From contig CANFLU010000024.1 of assembly GCA_947447975.1 (NCBI GenBank), forward strand, positions 1-45,161: a DNA stretch of 45,161 bases, given 5' to 3'. Below, one piece after another: positions 39,351 through 45,161 of this stretch. The stretch is from Comamonadaceae bacterium (GTDB taxonomy: Bacteria; Pseudomonadota; Gammaproteobacteria; Burkholderiales; Burkholderiaceae_C). Below the pieces are notes generated by a model that was not told the origin of the DNA, made no database searches, and saw nothing but the letters and a program-made list of their open reading frames with translations. Positions within the stretch are counted from its first letter, which is position 1; every line of letters starts with the position of its first letter. Position numbers and translations under genes: made by a program.

Positions 39351-40648
39351 GCTTTGGCTCCCAAGCCGTGCAGGGTGACAGGGTGCTCGAGACCCCCTTT
39401 GACACTCTGCCCTTGGCAGCTCGGCCGGCAAAAAAAGTCTCCATTGCTCAGGTCTGCCACGGTGCCAATGTCTTTGTCACCCCGACCGGAGAGGTTTACC
39501 AGTATGGACTGGTCCGCCCGCATGGTCTTGGCCAGCTGCATGGCGTAAGCCACCGCGTGGCTGGATTCCAGCGCCGGGATGATGCCCTCGGTGCGACACA
39601 GGTAGTGAAAGGCCTCCAGCGCCTGCTTGTCGGTGATACCCACGTACTGCGCGCGTCCGATGTCGCTCAGGAAGGCGTGCTCGGGACCGACGCCAGGGTA
39701 GTCCAGGCCGGCGCTGATGCTATGGGTCTCGGTCACCTGGCCGTTGTCGTCCTGCAAAACATAGGTGCGGTTGCCGTGCAATACGCCGGCACTGCCGCGC
39801 TGAATCGATGCCGAATGTTTGCCGCTGTCCAGGCCTTCACCGGCGGCTTCGACGCCGATCAGTTGCGTGTTTTCAAACGGAATGTAGGGGTAAAAAATGC
39901 CCATGGCATTGCTGCCCCCACCCACACAGGCGATTACCGCGTCGGGCTGGGTGTTGGCCGCATGTTGCGCAGCGAGCATCTCCGGCATCTGGGCAATGCA
40001 TTCGGTACCGATGATGCTTTGGAAATCGCGCACCATCATGGGGTAGGGATGGGGGCCGGCCACGGTGCCTATGATGTAAAAGGTGTTGTCCACATTGGCA
40101 ACCCAGTCGCGCATGGCTTCGTTGAGTGCGTCTTTGAGGGTGCGGCTGCCAGACTCCACGGGTACCACGGTAGCGCCCAAGAGTTTCATGCGATAGACGT
40201 TGGGGCTTTGCCGCTTGACGTCTTCGCTACCCATATAGACGACGCATTCCAAGCCATAGCGGGCGCAAATCGTGGCGGTGGCCACGCCATGCTGACCTGC
40301 GCCAGTCTCGGCAATGATGCGCGGTTTGCCCATGCGCTTGGCTAGCATGGCCTGGCCAATGGTGTTGTTGATCTTGTGCGCGCCGGTGTGGTTCAGGTCT
40401 TCGCGCTTGAGGTAAATCTGTGCGCCGCCCATTTCGCGGCTCATGCGTGCGGCGTGGTAGATCGGTGAAGGGCGGCCTACAAAATGGGCTAATTCAGATT
40501 TGAATTCGGCCACAAATTGTGGGTCGTGCTGGTAGCGCGCGTAGGCGGCTTTGAGTTCGTTGATGGCGTGCGTCAGCGTCTCAGACACAAAGCTGCCGCC
40601 GTATTTGCCGAAATGGCCGCCTACATCGGGTTGTTGGTAATCAAGCAT
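39347..40648 (-). CDS. trpB: Tryptophan synthase beta chain
   Basis: A 433-residue PLP enzyme that condenses indole with serine. The PLP lysine is in [18 protein letters not shown] and the phosphate cup is [27 protein letters not shown] is the family signature. I chose the ATG at 40648, giving [14 protein letters not shown] as in homologues. A TTG at 40654, which overlaps the trpF stop (TTGA) and has AGGA five bases upstream, is an unusual but possible alternative start. It is four-base coupled to trpA. Confidence 0.96.
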   Translation of the reverse strand: MLDYQQPDVGGHFGKYGGSFVSETLTHAINELKAAYARYQHDPQFVAEFKSELAHFVGRPSPIYHAARMSREMGGAQIYLKREDLNHTGAHKINNTIGQAMLAKRMGKPRIIAETGAGQHGVATATICARYGLECVVYMGSEDVKRQSPNVYRMKLLGATVVPVESGSRTLKDALNEAMRDWVANVDNTFYIIGTVAGPHPYPMMVRDFQSIIGTECIAQMPEMLAAQHAANTQPDAVIACVGGGSNAMGIFYPYIPFENTQLIGVEAAGEGLDSGKHSASIQRGSAGVLHGNRTYVLQDDNGQVTETHSISAGLDYPGVGPEHAFLSDIGRAQYVGITDKQALEAFHYLCRTEGIIPALESSHAVAYAMQLAKTMRADQSILVNLSGRGDKDIGTVADLSNGDFFCRPSCQGQSVKGGLEHPVTLHGLGAKA

Positions 40649-40650
40649 GC

Positions 40651-41370
40651 TCAAGGAAATCCTGCAAGGCGTTGGTCGGCGGCGCGAACGGCGGCGACAA
40701 ACTGATTTATTTTTTCGGAATCTTTGATGCCCTTGAGGGTTCCACCCCCAGGCGCATCGACTTCCACTGCGGAACTGACGTCTACGGCCAGCGATTTACA
40801 GCGCGGCCGTAGCAGGGCGATTCCGTCGCCCACGTTTGCAGCAGTGAGTCCACCACTCAAGACGAGGTGAGCGTTGACGCTTGGAGGAAGCAGTGACCAA
40901 TTGAATGCCTTACCGCCGCCGCCGAATCCTTCGACATGGGCGTCGAGCAGGATGGCTTGGGCGTGGGAGTAATCGAGAGCGTATTTTACGAGGTCAAAAT
41001 CCGCCCCTCCCGGTCCGGTGGGAATACGGGCTGCGCGCACGAAAGGGCGCTTGGCGGTACCAGCCAGTATGGAGCAGGTTTGGGGACTTTCGTCGCCATG
41101 CAATTGCAGCAGCGCTGTGGGCAGCAGGGCGCATGCGGCAGCGACATCGTCGGGCTCAGCGTTCACAAACAGCAGAACTGGGGTAATGAAAGGAGGCAGC
41201 AATTTAGCGAGATGGGCCGCACGTTCTGCACTGATGGCCCTTGGACTTTTGGCGTAAAGCACAAAGCCAATGGCATCCACGCCAGCCGCGATGGCCGCAT
41301 GTACGTCTTGCTCACGGGTCAGGCCGCAAATCTTAATCCGGGTGCGTTGGGGGGAGGGTAGCGGGTTCAT
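40651..41370 (-). CDS. trpF: Phosphoribosylanthranilate isomerase
   Basis: A 239-residue TIM-barrel isomerase of tryptophan synthesis. The catalytic cysteine is in [11 protein letters not shown] and the aspartate in [12 protein letters not shown], with [18 protein letters not shown] and [10 protein letters not shown] between them. The start at 41370 forms an ATGA overlap with the truA stop, so trpF is coupled to a tRNA modification gene. trpF-trpB-trpA without trpCDE is the usual split in this group; anthranilate synthase genes must be elsewhere. Confidence 0.95.
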   Translation of the reverse strand: MNPLPSPQRTRIKICGLTREQDVHAAIAAGVDAIGFVLYAKSPRAISAERAAHLAKLLPPFITPVLLFVNAEPDDVAAACALLPTALLQLHGDESPQTCSILAGTAKRPFVRAARIPTGPGGADFDLVKYALDYSHAQAILLDAHVEGFGGGGKAFNWSLLPPSVNAHLVLSGGLTAANVGDGIALLRPRCKSLAVDVSSAVEVDAPGGGTLKGIKDSEKINQFVAAVRAADQRLAGFP

Positions 41371-42149
41371 GGCAGCCAATCATACGCAGGCGTGTACTCG
41401 GGCATGCCGAAGTGGGCCGCATACCGAGGGCCCAGAAAATACAGCCCCGCCGGAGAAAAAGTAGGTGCAGCAAGTTTGCGGTCACGCGCCTGCAAGACGG
41501 TATCCATCCATTCTGGCGGCACCACACCCTGCCCAACGCGCACCAGGGAGCCCATCAGGTTACGGATCATGTGGTGCAAAAAGGCGCTGGCCTCGAAGTC
41601 AAAACGCCAGTAGGCACCGCGCTGCACCATGTCAATGCGCAGCAGGTTCTTTATGGGTGATAGTGCCTGGCATTCAGAGGCGCGAAACGAGCTGAAGTCG
41701 TGTTCGCCCAACAAGTAATCCGCCGCCCGGCGCATAGCGGCGCCATCTAAAGGCCTAAAGCTCCAACCTACGCGGCCCGCTTCCAGGGTGGGGCGTACTT
41801 CCGACTGGCGCAGCACATAGGCATAGCGACGGCTTTGCGCGCTAGCGCGGCAGTGAAAATCAGGCGGCGCGGGCAGGGCCCATTCGACCGCGATATCACT
41901 AGGTAACTTGCTATTGGTGCCGCGCACCCAGGCGTGGTTGCTGCGATCAACAGGGCTTTCAAAGTGCACCACCTGCATCAGCGCATGCACACCGGCGTCA
42001 GTACGTCCGGCACAAAGTGTGGAAATACGTGTGCCAGTAAAGGACGCAAGTGCGGCCTCTAGCCGGTCCTGCACGGTGCGACCGGAGGATTGGCTTTGCC
42101 AACCTTGGTAGGGTAAGCCGTTGTAGCTCAGGCCCAAAACCATCCGCAT
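41367..42149 (-). CDS. truA: tRNA pseudouridine synthase A (TruA)
   Basis: A 260-residue enzyme that makes pseudouridine at positions 38-40 of the tRNA anticodon arm. The catalytic Asp51 is in CAGRTDAGVHALMQVVHF. LSYNGLPYQGWQSQ at the start and FEASAFLHHMIRNLMGSLVRVG later are further TruA marks. It begins 34 bases after fimV and is coupled to trpF by a four-base overlap. The fimV-truA-trpF order is widely conserved in beta- and gammaproteobacteria. Confidence 0.96.
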   Translation of the reverse strand: MRMVLGLSYNGLPYQGWQSQSSGRTVQDRLEAALASFTGTRISTLCAGRTDAGVHALMQVVHFESPVDRSNHAWVRGTNSKLPSDIAVEWALPAPPDFHCRASAQSRRYAYVLRQSEVRPTLEAGRVGWSFRPLDGAAMRRAADYLLGEHDFSSFRASECQALSPIKNLLRIDMVQRGAYWRFDFEASAFLHHMIRNLMGSLVRVGQGVVPPEWMDTVLQARDRKLAAPTFSPAGLYFLGPRYAAHFGMPEYTPAYDWLP

Positions 42150-42183
42150 CGTCAGGCCTTGGAGCGGTTCGTCAAAGCCTGCT

Positions 42184-43752
42184 TCACTTTGGGCCTGCCA
42201 TCATGGCCCGTGCACGATTGCGCTGGAGGTCCGAGCCATTGGCTAACACATCATCCAGTAAGCGGTGCGCACTTTGAAGGTCGCCGATGTCGATAAATTT
42301 CTGTGCCAATTCCATGGACGTTTCCAACTGCTCTGAATTGCCTTGCCCCTGCGCAGACGGGCTTGCCGCCAAGTTCATTGGCGGCGCGTCCAGATCAAAA
42401 AATAGGGGCGCGGTGCTTGGTAACTCGGTGGTGGTACCCGTCGCAGCAGGCGCTTCACCAAGCATCAAGGATAGCACGGGGTCCCATCCCGCAACGGTGC
42501 CATCCGGTCTGCCTGGCAGGCCGCTGGCAGTGGTGTTGCTTGGGAGAATAGCGTTTTCGAATTTCCGGCGCAATATTTCTTCTGCCAAACCATTTTTGTC
42601 GTCGGCCAAAAACACATCTGCTTGTGCCAACGGGTCCAATTCAGCGGCATAGCCTTCGTTTTTGGCCCTCTTGCTGGAGTTCCACAGGGTTGGGTCCACT
42701 GGATTTCCGCCAATTGGATGATGGGTCTGCTCGCCCGGGGCCATCCAGTACGCATGGGTTTGATCGGCAGCAGTGCCCGGGGGTGGTGTCGGCGAATCAT
42801 TGTTAGGTGAGCGTGTCCAAAGGAGGTAACCAATGACCGTACCTATGAGCACCAAACCAAAGAAGAAAACGCGAAAGGGCTTAGCCAGTGTTTCAAGCGC
42901 CATCGCAATCAAGTCTGGCATAGCTCGACTTGAGGAAGGACCGAAGCTAGGCGTAGCGGGGACTTGAGCAAGCTCAGGAATTGCCGTTTGCGCGACGCCC
43001 GGCATAGTGGCAACAGATGCGGCTGCAGCCGGATATACGGGGCGTACGAACTTGGTCAAATTAGATTCATGGACCAGTGCGTCGACAGCACTGGCTTTGC
43101 TAGGTGGGGTGCTCTTCGATACCGCTGCGGACGGGGTTGATGCGGTGTTCGCTGGTTTCAGTGGCTGTGGTGTTTGCCTAAATTTCGCTTGATTGCTCAT
43201 TTCTGGGCCGGTTGACTGCTCCCCATTTGCAGGCCCGAGTGGCCTTAGCGCCAATGGTGAATTCACAATCCCCGCAGGAAAAGATGTCTCCGCGCTGTGC
43301 GGCGCTGAGGTGGACACGGCCAGTCTGGCTTCATTCAGTGGCGCCGGGTCCAATAGCAGGCGGTAAGGACGGACGAATTTGCTGGCGCTGGAGGACACTT
43401 CAATCACCAGATCGACCAAGGGCTCGACCATCGGACGTGTACTGCGCAGTTGAATGTAGCGTGACCCAATGGGCCGTTGCAGCAATTCGATTTGTGCGTC
43501 TCCAATGGCCTGGCTGTAGTCCATTTTCAGGTCAGCAAATACCGTAGGACTGGCAATGGCCACTTGAAGGCTTGGCGCTTCCTGGCTTGAGAGGTTCAAA
43601 ATATCAATTTCGGCGATCAGGATTTGGCCCAAGTAGGACCGCACTGTGATGGGCGCCAAGGTCATTGCATTGGCAGTGTCGGCACACAGCGCTCCCGTCA
43701 GCCCGCAAATGGTCACCGCAGCAGTGATTATCAAAGATCGCATCCAAGCCAT
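42184..43752 (-). CDS. fimV: FimV-like protein (short form)
   Basis: A 522-residue membrane protein related to FimV/HubP. A signal peptide ending in ANA is followed by the FimV N-terminal domain (MTLAPITVRSYLGQILIAEIDI...QLRSTRPMVEPLVDLVIEV), a long Ser/Thr/Pro/Ala-rich linker, one membrane span (FRVFFFGLVLIGTVIGYLLW) and an acidic cytoplasmic part ending in the FimV C-terminal unit (ELAQKFIDIGDLQSAHRLLDDVLANGSDLQRNRARAMM). I see no LysM motif, which larger FimV proteins carry after the first domain, and the total is well below the usual 700-1000 residues. FimV organises the cell pole and type IV pili. The start at 43752 has GGGAGA upstream, partly inside a 20-base dyad. Confidence 0.88.
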   Translation of the reverse strand: MAWMRSLIITAAVTICGLTGALCADTANAMTLAPITVRSYLGQILIAEIDILNLSSQEAPSLQVAIASPTVFADLKMDYSQAIGDAQIELLQRPIGSRYIQLRSTRPMVEPLVDLVIEVSSSASKFVRPYRLLLDPAPLNEARLAVSTSAPHSAETSFPAGIVNSPLALRPLGPANGEQSTGPEMSNQAKFRQTPQPLKPANTASTPSAAVSKSTPPSKASAVDALVHESNLTKFVRPVYPAAAASVATMPGVAQTAIPELAQVPATPSFGPSSSRAMPDLIAMALETLAKPFRVFFFGLVLIGTVIGYLLWTRSPNNDSPTPPPGTAADQTHAYWMAPGEQTHHPIGGNPVDPTLWNSSKRAKNEGYAAELDPLAQADVFLADDKNGLAEEILRRKFENAILPSNTTASGLPGRPDGTVAGWDPVLSLMLGEAPAATGTTTELPSTAPLFFDLDAPPMNLAASPSAQGQGNSEQLETSMELAQKFIDIGDLQSAHRLLDDVLANGSDLQRNRARAMMAGPK

Positions 43753-43762
43753 GATGTTCTCC

Positions 43763-43782
43763 CGTGATATTCGATTATCACG
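43763..43782. promoter_or_regulatory. 20-base dyad overlapping the fimV ribosome binding site region
   Basis: CGTGATA-TTCGAT-TATCACG is a nearly perfect dyad (18 of 20 bases symmetric around TCGA), starting 10 bases upstream of the fimV ATG. Its inner edge touches the GGGAG ribosome binding site on the reverse strand. It could be an operator or an mRNA hairpin controlling translation. No regulator is identified. Confidence 0.5.
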
Positions 43783-43787
43783 AAATA

Positions 43788-43826
43788 GCAAATTTAATTA
43801 TATTTATGGTAATAAAATTTGCAAAT
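43788..43826. repeat. AT-rich inverted repeats upstream of fimV
   Basis: GCAAATTT (43788-43795) and AAATTTGC (43815-43822) form an inverted repeat with 19 bases between; the right arm overlaps a perfect palindrome ATTTGCAAAT (43817-43826). The stretch 43783-43830 is strikingly A+T-rich against the GC-rich surroundings. It lies in the 152-base gap between asd and fimV and probably contains the fimV promoter. Confidence 0.45.
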
Positions 43827-43904
43827 CAAAACTTGGTCAAGGCCAAACTTGCGCGCTACTTCGTCCGCACCGTATCAACACCACAGGAGTTTATGACCTG
43901 GTCA

Positions 43905-45023
43905 TCAAGCTTGCAGCAGAATGCGCAACATGCGCCGCAGCGGTTCGGCAGCGCCCCATAGCAACTGGTCACCGATAGTGAATGCTCCCAGATACTGCGG
44001 ACCCATGGCCAGTTTGCGCACTCGGCCCACTGCTATATCCATGGTGCCAGTGACCGACACAGGCGTTAGCTGGTGCACGCTGTCCATGCGGTTATTGGCC
44101 ACAAAACGAACCCACGCATTGTCATTTTTCAGCATATCTTCAATATCGGCCAGCGGCACATCGCGCTTCATTTTGATCGTGAGGCTCTGGCTGTGGCAGC
44201 GCATGGCACCGACGCGTACACAGATACTGTCGATGGGCACGGGATGGTCTTGGCGACCCAGAATCTTATTGGTCTCGGCACTGCCTTTCCACTCCTCCAG
44301 GCTGGTGCCGTCTCCTCTGTCGCTGTCTATCCAGGGGATGAGGCTGCCGGCCAGTGGCGCCATGAAGTTTTTGGTTTCCTCTGGGGATAGCGCCCTTTGG
44401 GTAGCGGCCACCTGGCGGTCAATCTCCAAAATCGCACTGGAAGGATTGTCTAACTGGGTGCGCACCGCGCTGTTCAGTGTGCCCATTTGGGTCAGCAGCT
44501 CGCGCATATGCTGCGCACCGCCACCGCTGGCGGCCTGGTAAGTGGTAGCAGTCATCCATTCCACCAAATCAGCTTTGAACAAAGCGCCTAGGCCCATCAA
44601 CATACAGCTCACCGTGCAATTGCCGCCCACATAGTCTTTCACCCCGCGTGCCAAAGCGGCGTCGATCACCGGCCGGTTCACTGGATCCAAAATGATGACC
44701 GCATCGTCTTTCATACGCAAGGTTTTCGCGGCATCAATCCAGTAGCCCTTCCAGCCGCTGGCACGCAGTTGGGGGTATATCTCGGTGGTGTAATCACCGC
44801 CTTGGGCCGTGATGATGATGTCGCAGCGTTTGAGGGCATCGAGATTGAACGCGTCCTGCAAGGTGGTCTCGTTCTTGGCAAAGACGGGCGCTGCGCCACC
44901 ACTGTTGGAGGTAGAAAAAAACAGGGGCTCGATCAGGTCAAAGTCGCCTTCTGCCTGCATCCGGTCCATCAACACCGAGCCGACCATGCCGCGCCAGCCG
45001 ACCAATCCTACTAACTTACTCAT
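43905..45023 (-). CDS. asd: Aspartate-semialdehyde dehydrogenase
   Basis: A 372-residue enzyme that reduces aspartyl phosphate to the semialdehyde, feeding lysine, diaminopimelate, threonine and methionine synthesis. The N-terminal NADPH loop is VGLVGWRGMVGSVL, the catalytic Cys136 is in YVGGNCTVSCML, and SICVRVGAMRCHSQSLTIKM is the substrate-side motif. Length and motifs match the Gram-negative long form. AAAGGG lies upstream of the start. The metC product in this window works further along the same methionine branch. Confidence 0.96.
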   Translation of the reverse strand: MSKLVGLVGWRGMVGSVLMDRMQAEGDFDLIEPLFFSTSNSGGAAPVFAKNETTLQDAFNLDALKRCDIIITAQGGDYTTEIYPQLRASGWKGYWIDAAKTLRMKDDAVIILDPVNRPVIDAALARGVKDYVGGNCTVSCMLMGLGALFKADLVEWMTATTYQAASGGGAQHMRELLTQMGTLNSAVRTQLDNPSSAILEIDRQVAATQRALSPEETKNFMAPLAGSLIPWIDSDRGDGTSLEEWKGSAETNKILGRQDHPVPIDSICVRVGAMRCHSQSLTIKMKRDVPLADIEDMLKNDNAWVRFVANNRMDSVHQLTPVSVTGTMDIAVGRVRKLAMGPQYLGAFTIGDQLLWGAAEPLRRMLRILLQA

Positions 45024-45039
45024 TGCATTGCCCTTTCAA

Positions 45040-45103
45040 AAAACAGTGTGTGACCTGACTGTTTTCCCGGCTCGTCTGGCCGGGGGGCGCACGACGAACC
45101 GGG
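45040..45103. repeat. Two nested stem-loops upstream of asd
   Basis: Arms AAAACAGT (45040-45047) and ACTGTTTT (45058-45065) form an 8-base inverted repeat. Directly beside it CCCGGCTCGTC (45066-45076) and GACGAACCGGG (45093-45103) form an 11-base stem with one mismatch (a G-U wobble on one RNA strand). Neither is followed by a clean T-run. They could act as a terminator for whatever precedes asd or as a leader structure for asd. Confidence 0.45.
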
Positions 45104-45108
45104 CTGTG

Positions 45109-45161
45109 TCAGCCGGTCGTGGTTTTGGTAATGATTGCGCGCACAGCAGCACCGGCCGTGA
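45109..45161 (-). CDS. Possible C-terminal end of an upstream gene (partial, unidentified)
   Basis: Reading the reverse strand into the window, one frame gives 16 residues, TAGAAVRAIITKTTTG, and a stop at 45109-45111. leuB commonly sits just upstream of asd in this group, but these residues do not match the usual LeuB ending that I know. The opposite strand has an ATG at 45129 opening a frame to the edge, so a divergent gene is also possible. This call rests on an open frame of 53 bases only. Confidence 0.22.
   Translation of the reverse strand, partial: TAGAAVRAIITKTTTG

Noticed and set aside
39368..40345. Forward open frame of 325 codons opposite trpB
   Set aside because: Antisense to a gene with all tryptophan synthase motifs; the translation is His/Gly-rich and low-information, as expected for a shadow frame.
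43893..43961. Forward 22-residue open frame with AGGAG before an ATG, antisense to the end of asd
   Set aside because: The ribosome-binding-like sequence and ATG are suggestive, but the peptide is short, Gln/Ala-rich and unsupported; the ATG also belongs to the palindrome ATGACC-T-GGTCAT over the asd stop.

Overview
The window looks like chromosomal DNA of a betaproteobacterium of the order Burkholderiales, most likely family Comamonadaceae (Rhodoferax/Polaromonas-like). This is inferred from protein sequence and gene order: ppk-sixA-ppx-pst-pho, scpB-rluB, ndk-rlmN-pilF-rodZ-ispG-hisS-yfgM-bamB-der-hfq-hflX-hflK-hflC-hisZ-purA, and asd-fimV-truA-trpF-trpB-trpA-accD. It is densely coding core genome. 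I see no insertion sequence, prophage, integrase, CRISPR array, tRNA or rRNA. No gap between genes exceeds 300 bases; the longest are 2274-2460, 2962-3144, 43753-43904, 36866-37013 and the right edge after 45023.

Layout. (1) 1-9786 is a phosphate/polyphosphate block: the end of polyphosphate kinase, a SixA-type phosphohistidine phosphatase, exopolyphosphatase (reverse), a FAS1-domain lipoprotein (reverse), then pstSCAB-phoU-phoB-phoR. The gap between the FAS1 gene and pstS carries two back-to-back Pho boxes, each followed by a -10-like hexamer after exactly 10 bases. (2) 9882-14032 holds the AFG1-like ATPase zapE, a DinG/YoaA-type helicase and, reversed, bamD. (3) 14031-17208 holds rluD, scpB and rluB. 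(4) 17283-26354 holds ndk, rlmN, pilF, rodZ, ispG, hisS, a YfgM-like protein, bamB and der, many with overlapping stop/start codons. (5) 26462-33546 holds hfq, hflX, hflK, hflC, hisZ, purA and a purine-type phosphoribosyltransferase. (6) 33560-37583 holds a cystathionine beta-lyase, a YgjP-type metal hydrolase (reverse), lysS (reverse) and a YggT membrane protein. (7) 37605-45023 is entirely reverse: asd, fimV, truA, trpF, trpB, trpA and accD (listed 5' to 3').

The first block forms a complete phosphate circuit: uptake (PstSCAB), sensing (PhoU-PhoR-PhoB), storage (Ppk) and breakdown (Ppx). A predicted outer-membrane FAS1 lipoprotein appears to be wired into the same PhoB control. The rest is envelope biogenesis (BamB, BamD, RodZ, PilF, FimV), translation and RNA modification (RluD, RluB, RlmN, TruA, HisS, LysS, Der, Hfq, HflX) and central biosynthesis (Trp, His, purine, isoprenoid, fatty acid and aspartate-family pathways).

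I found no convincing undescribed multi-gene system. The observations most worth following are regulatory: the divergent Pho-box pair, the sixA overlap with ppk, the dyad and AT-rich island in front of fimV, the palindromes at the zapE start, and the shared CATG start of bamD and rluD.
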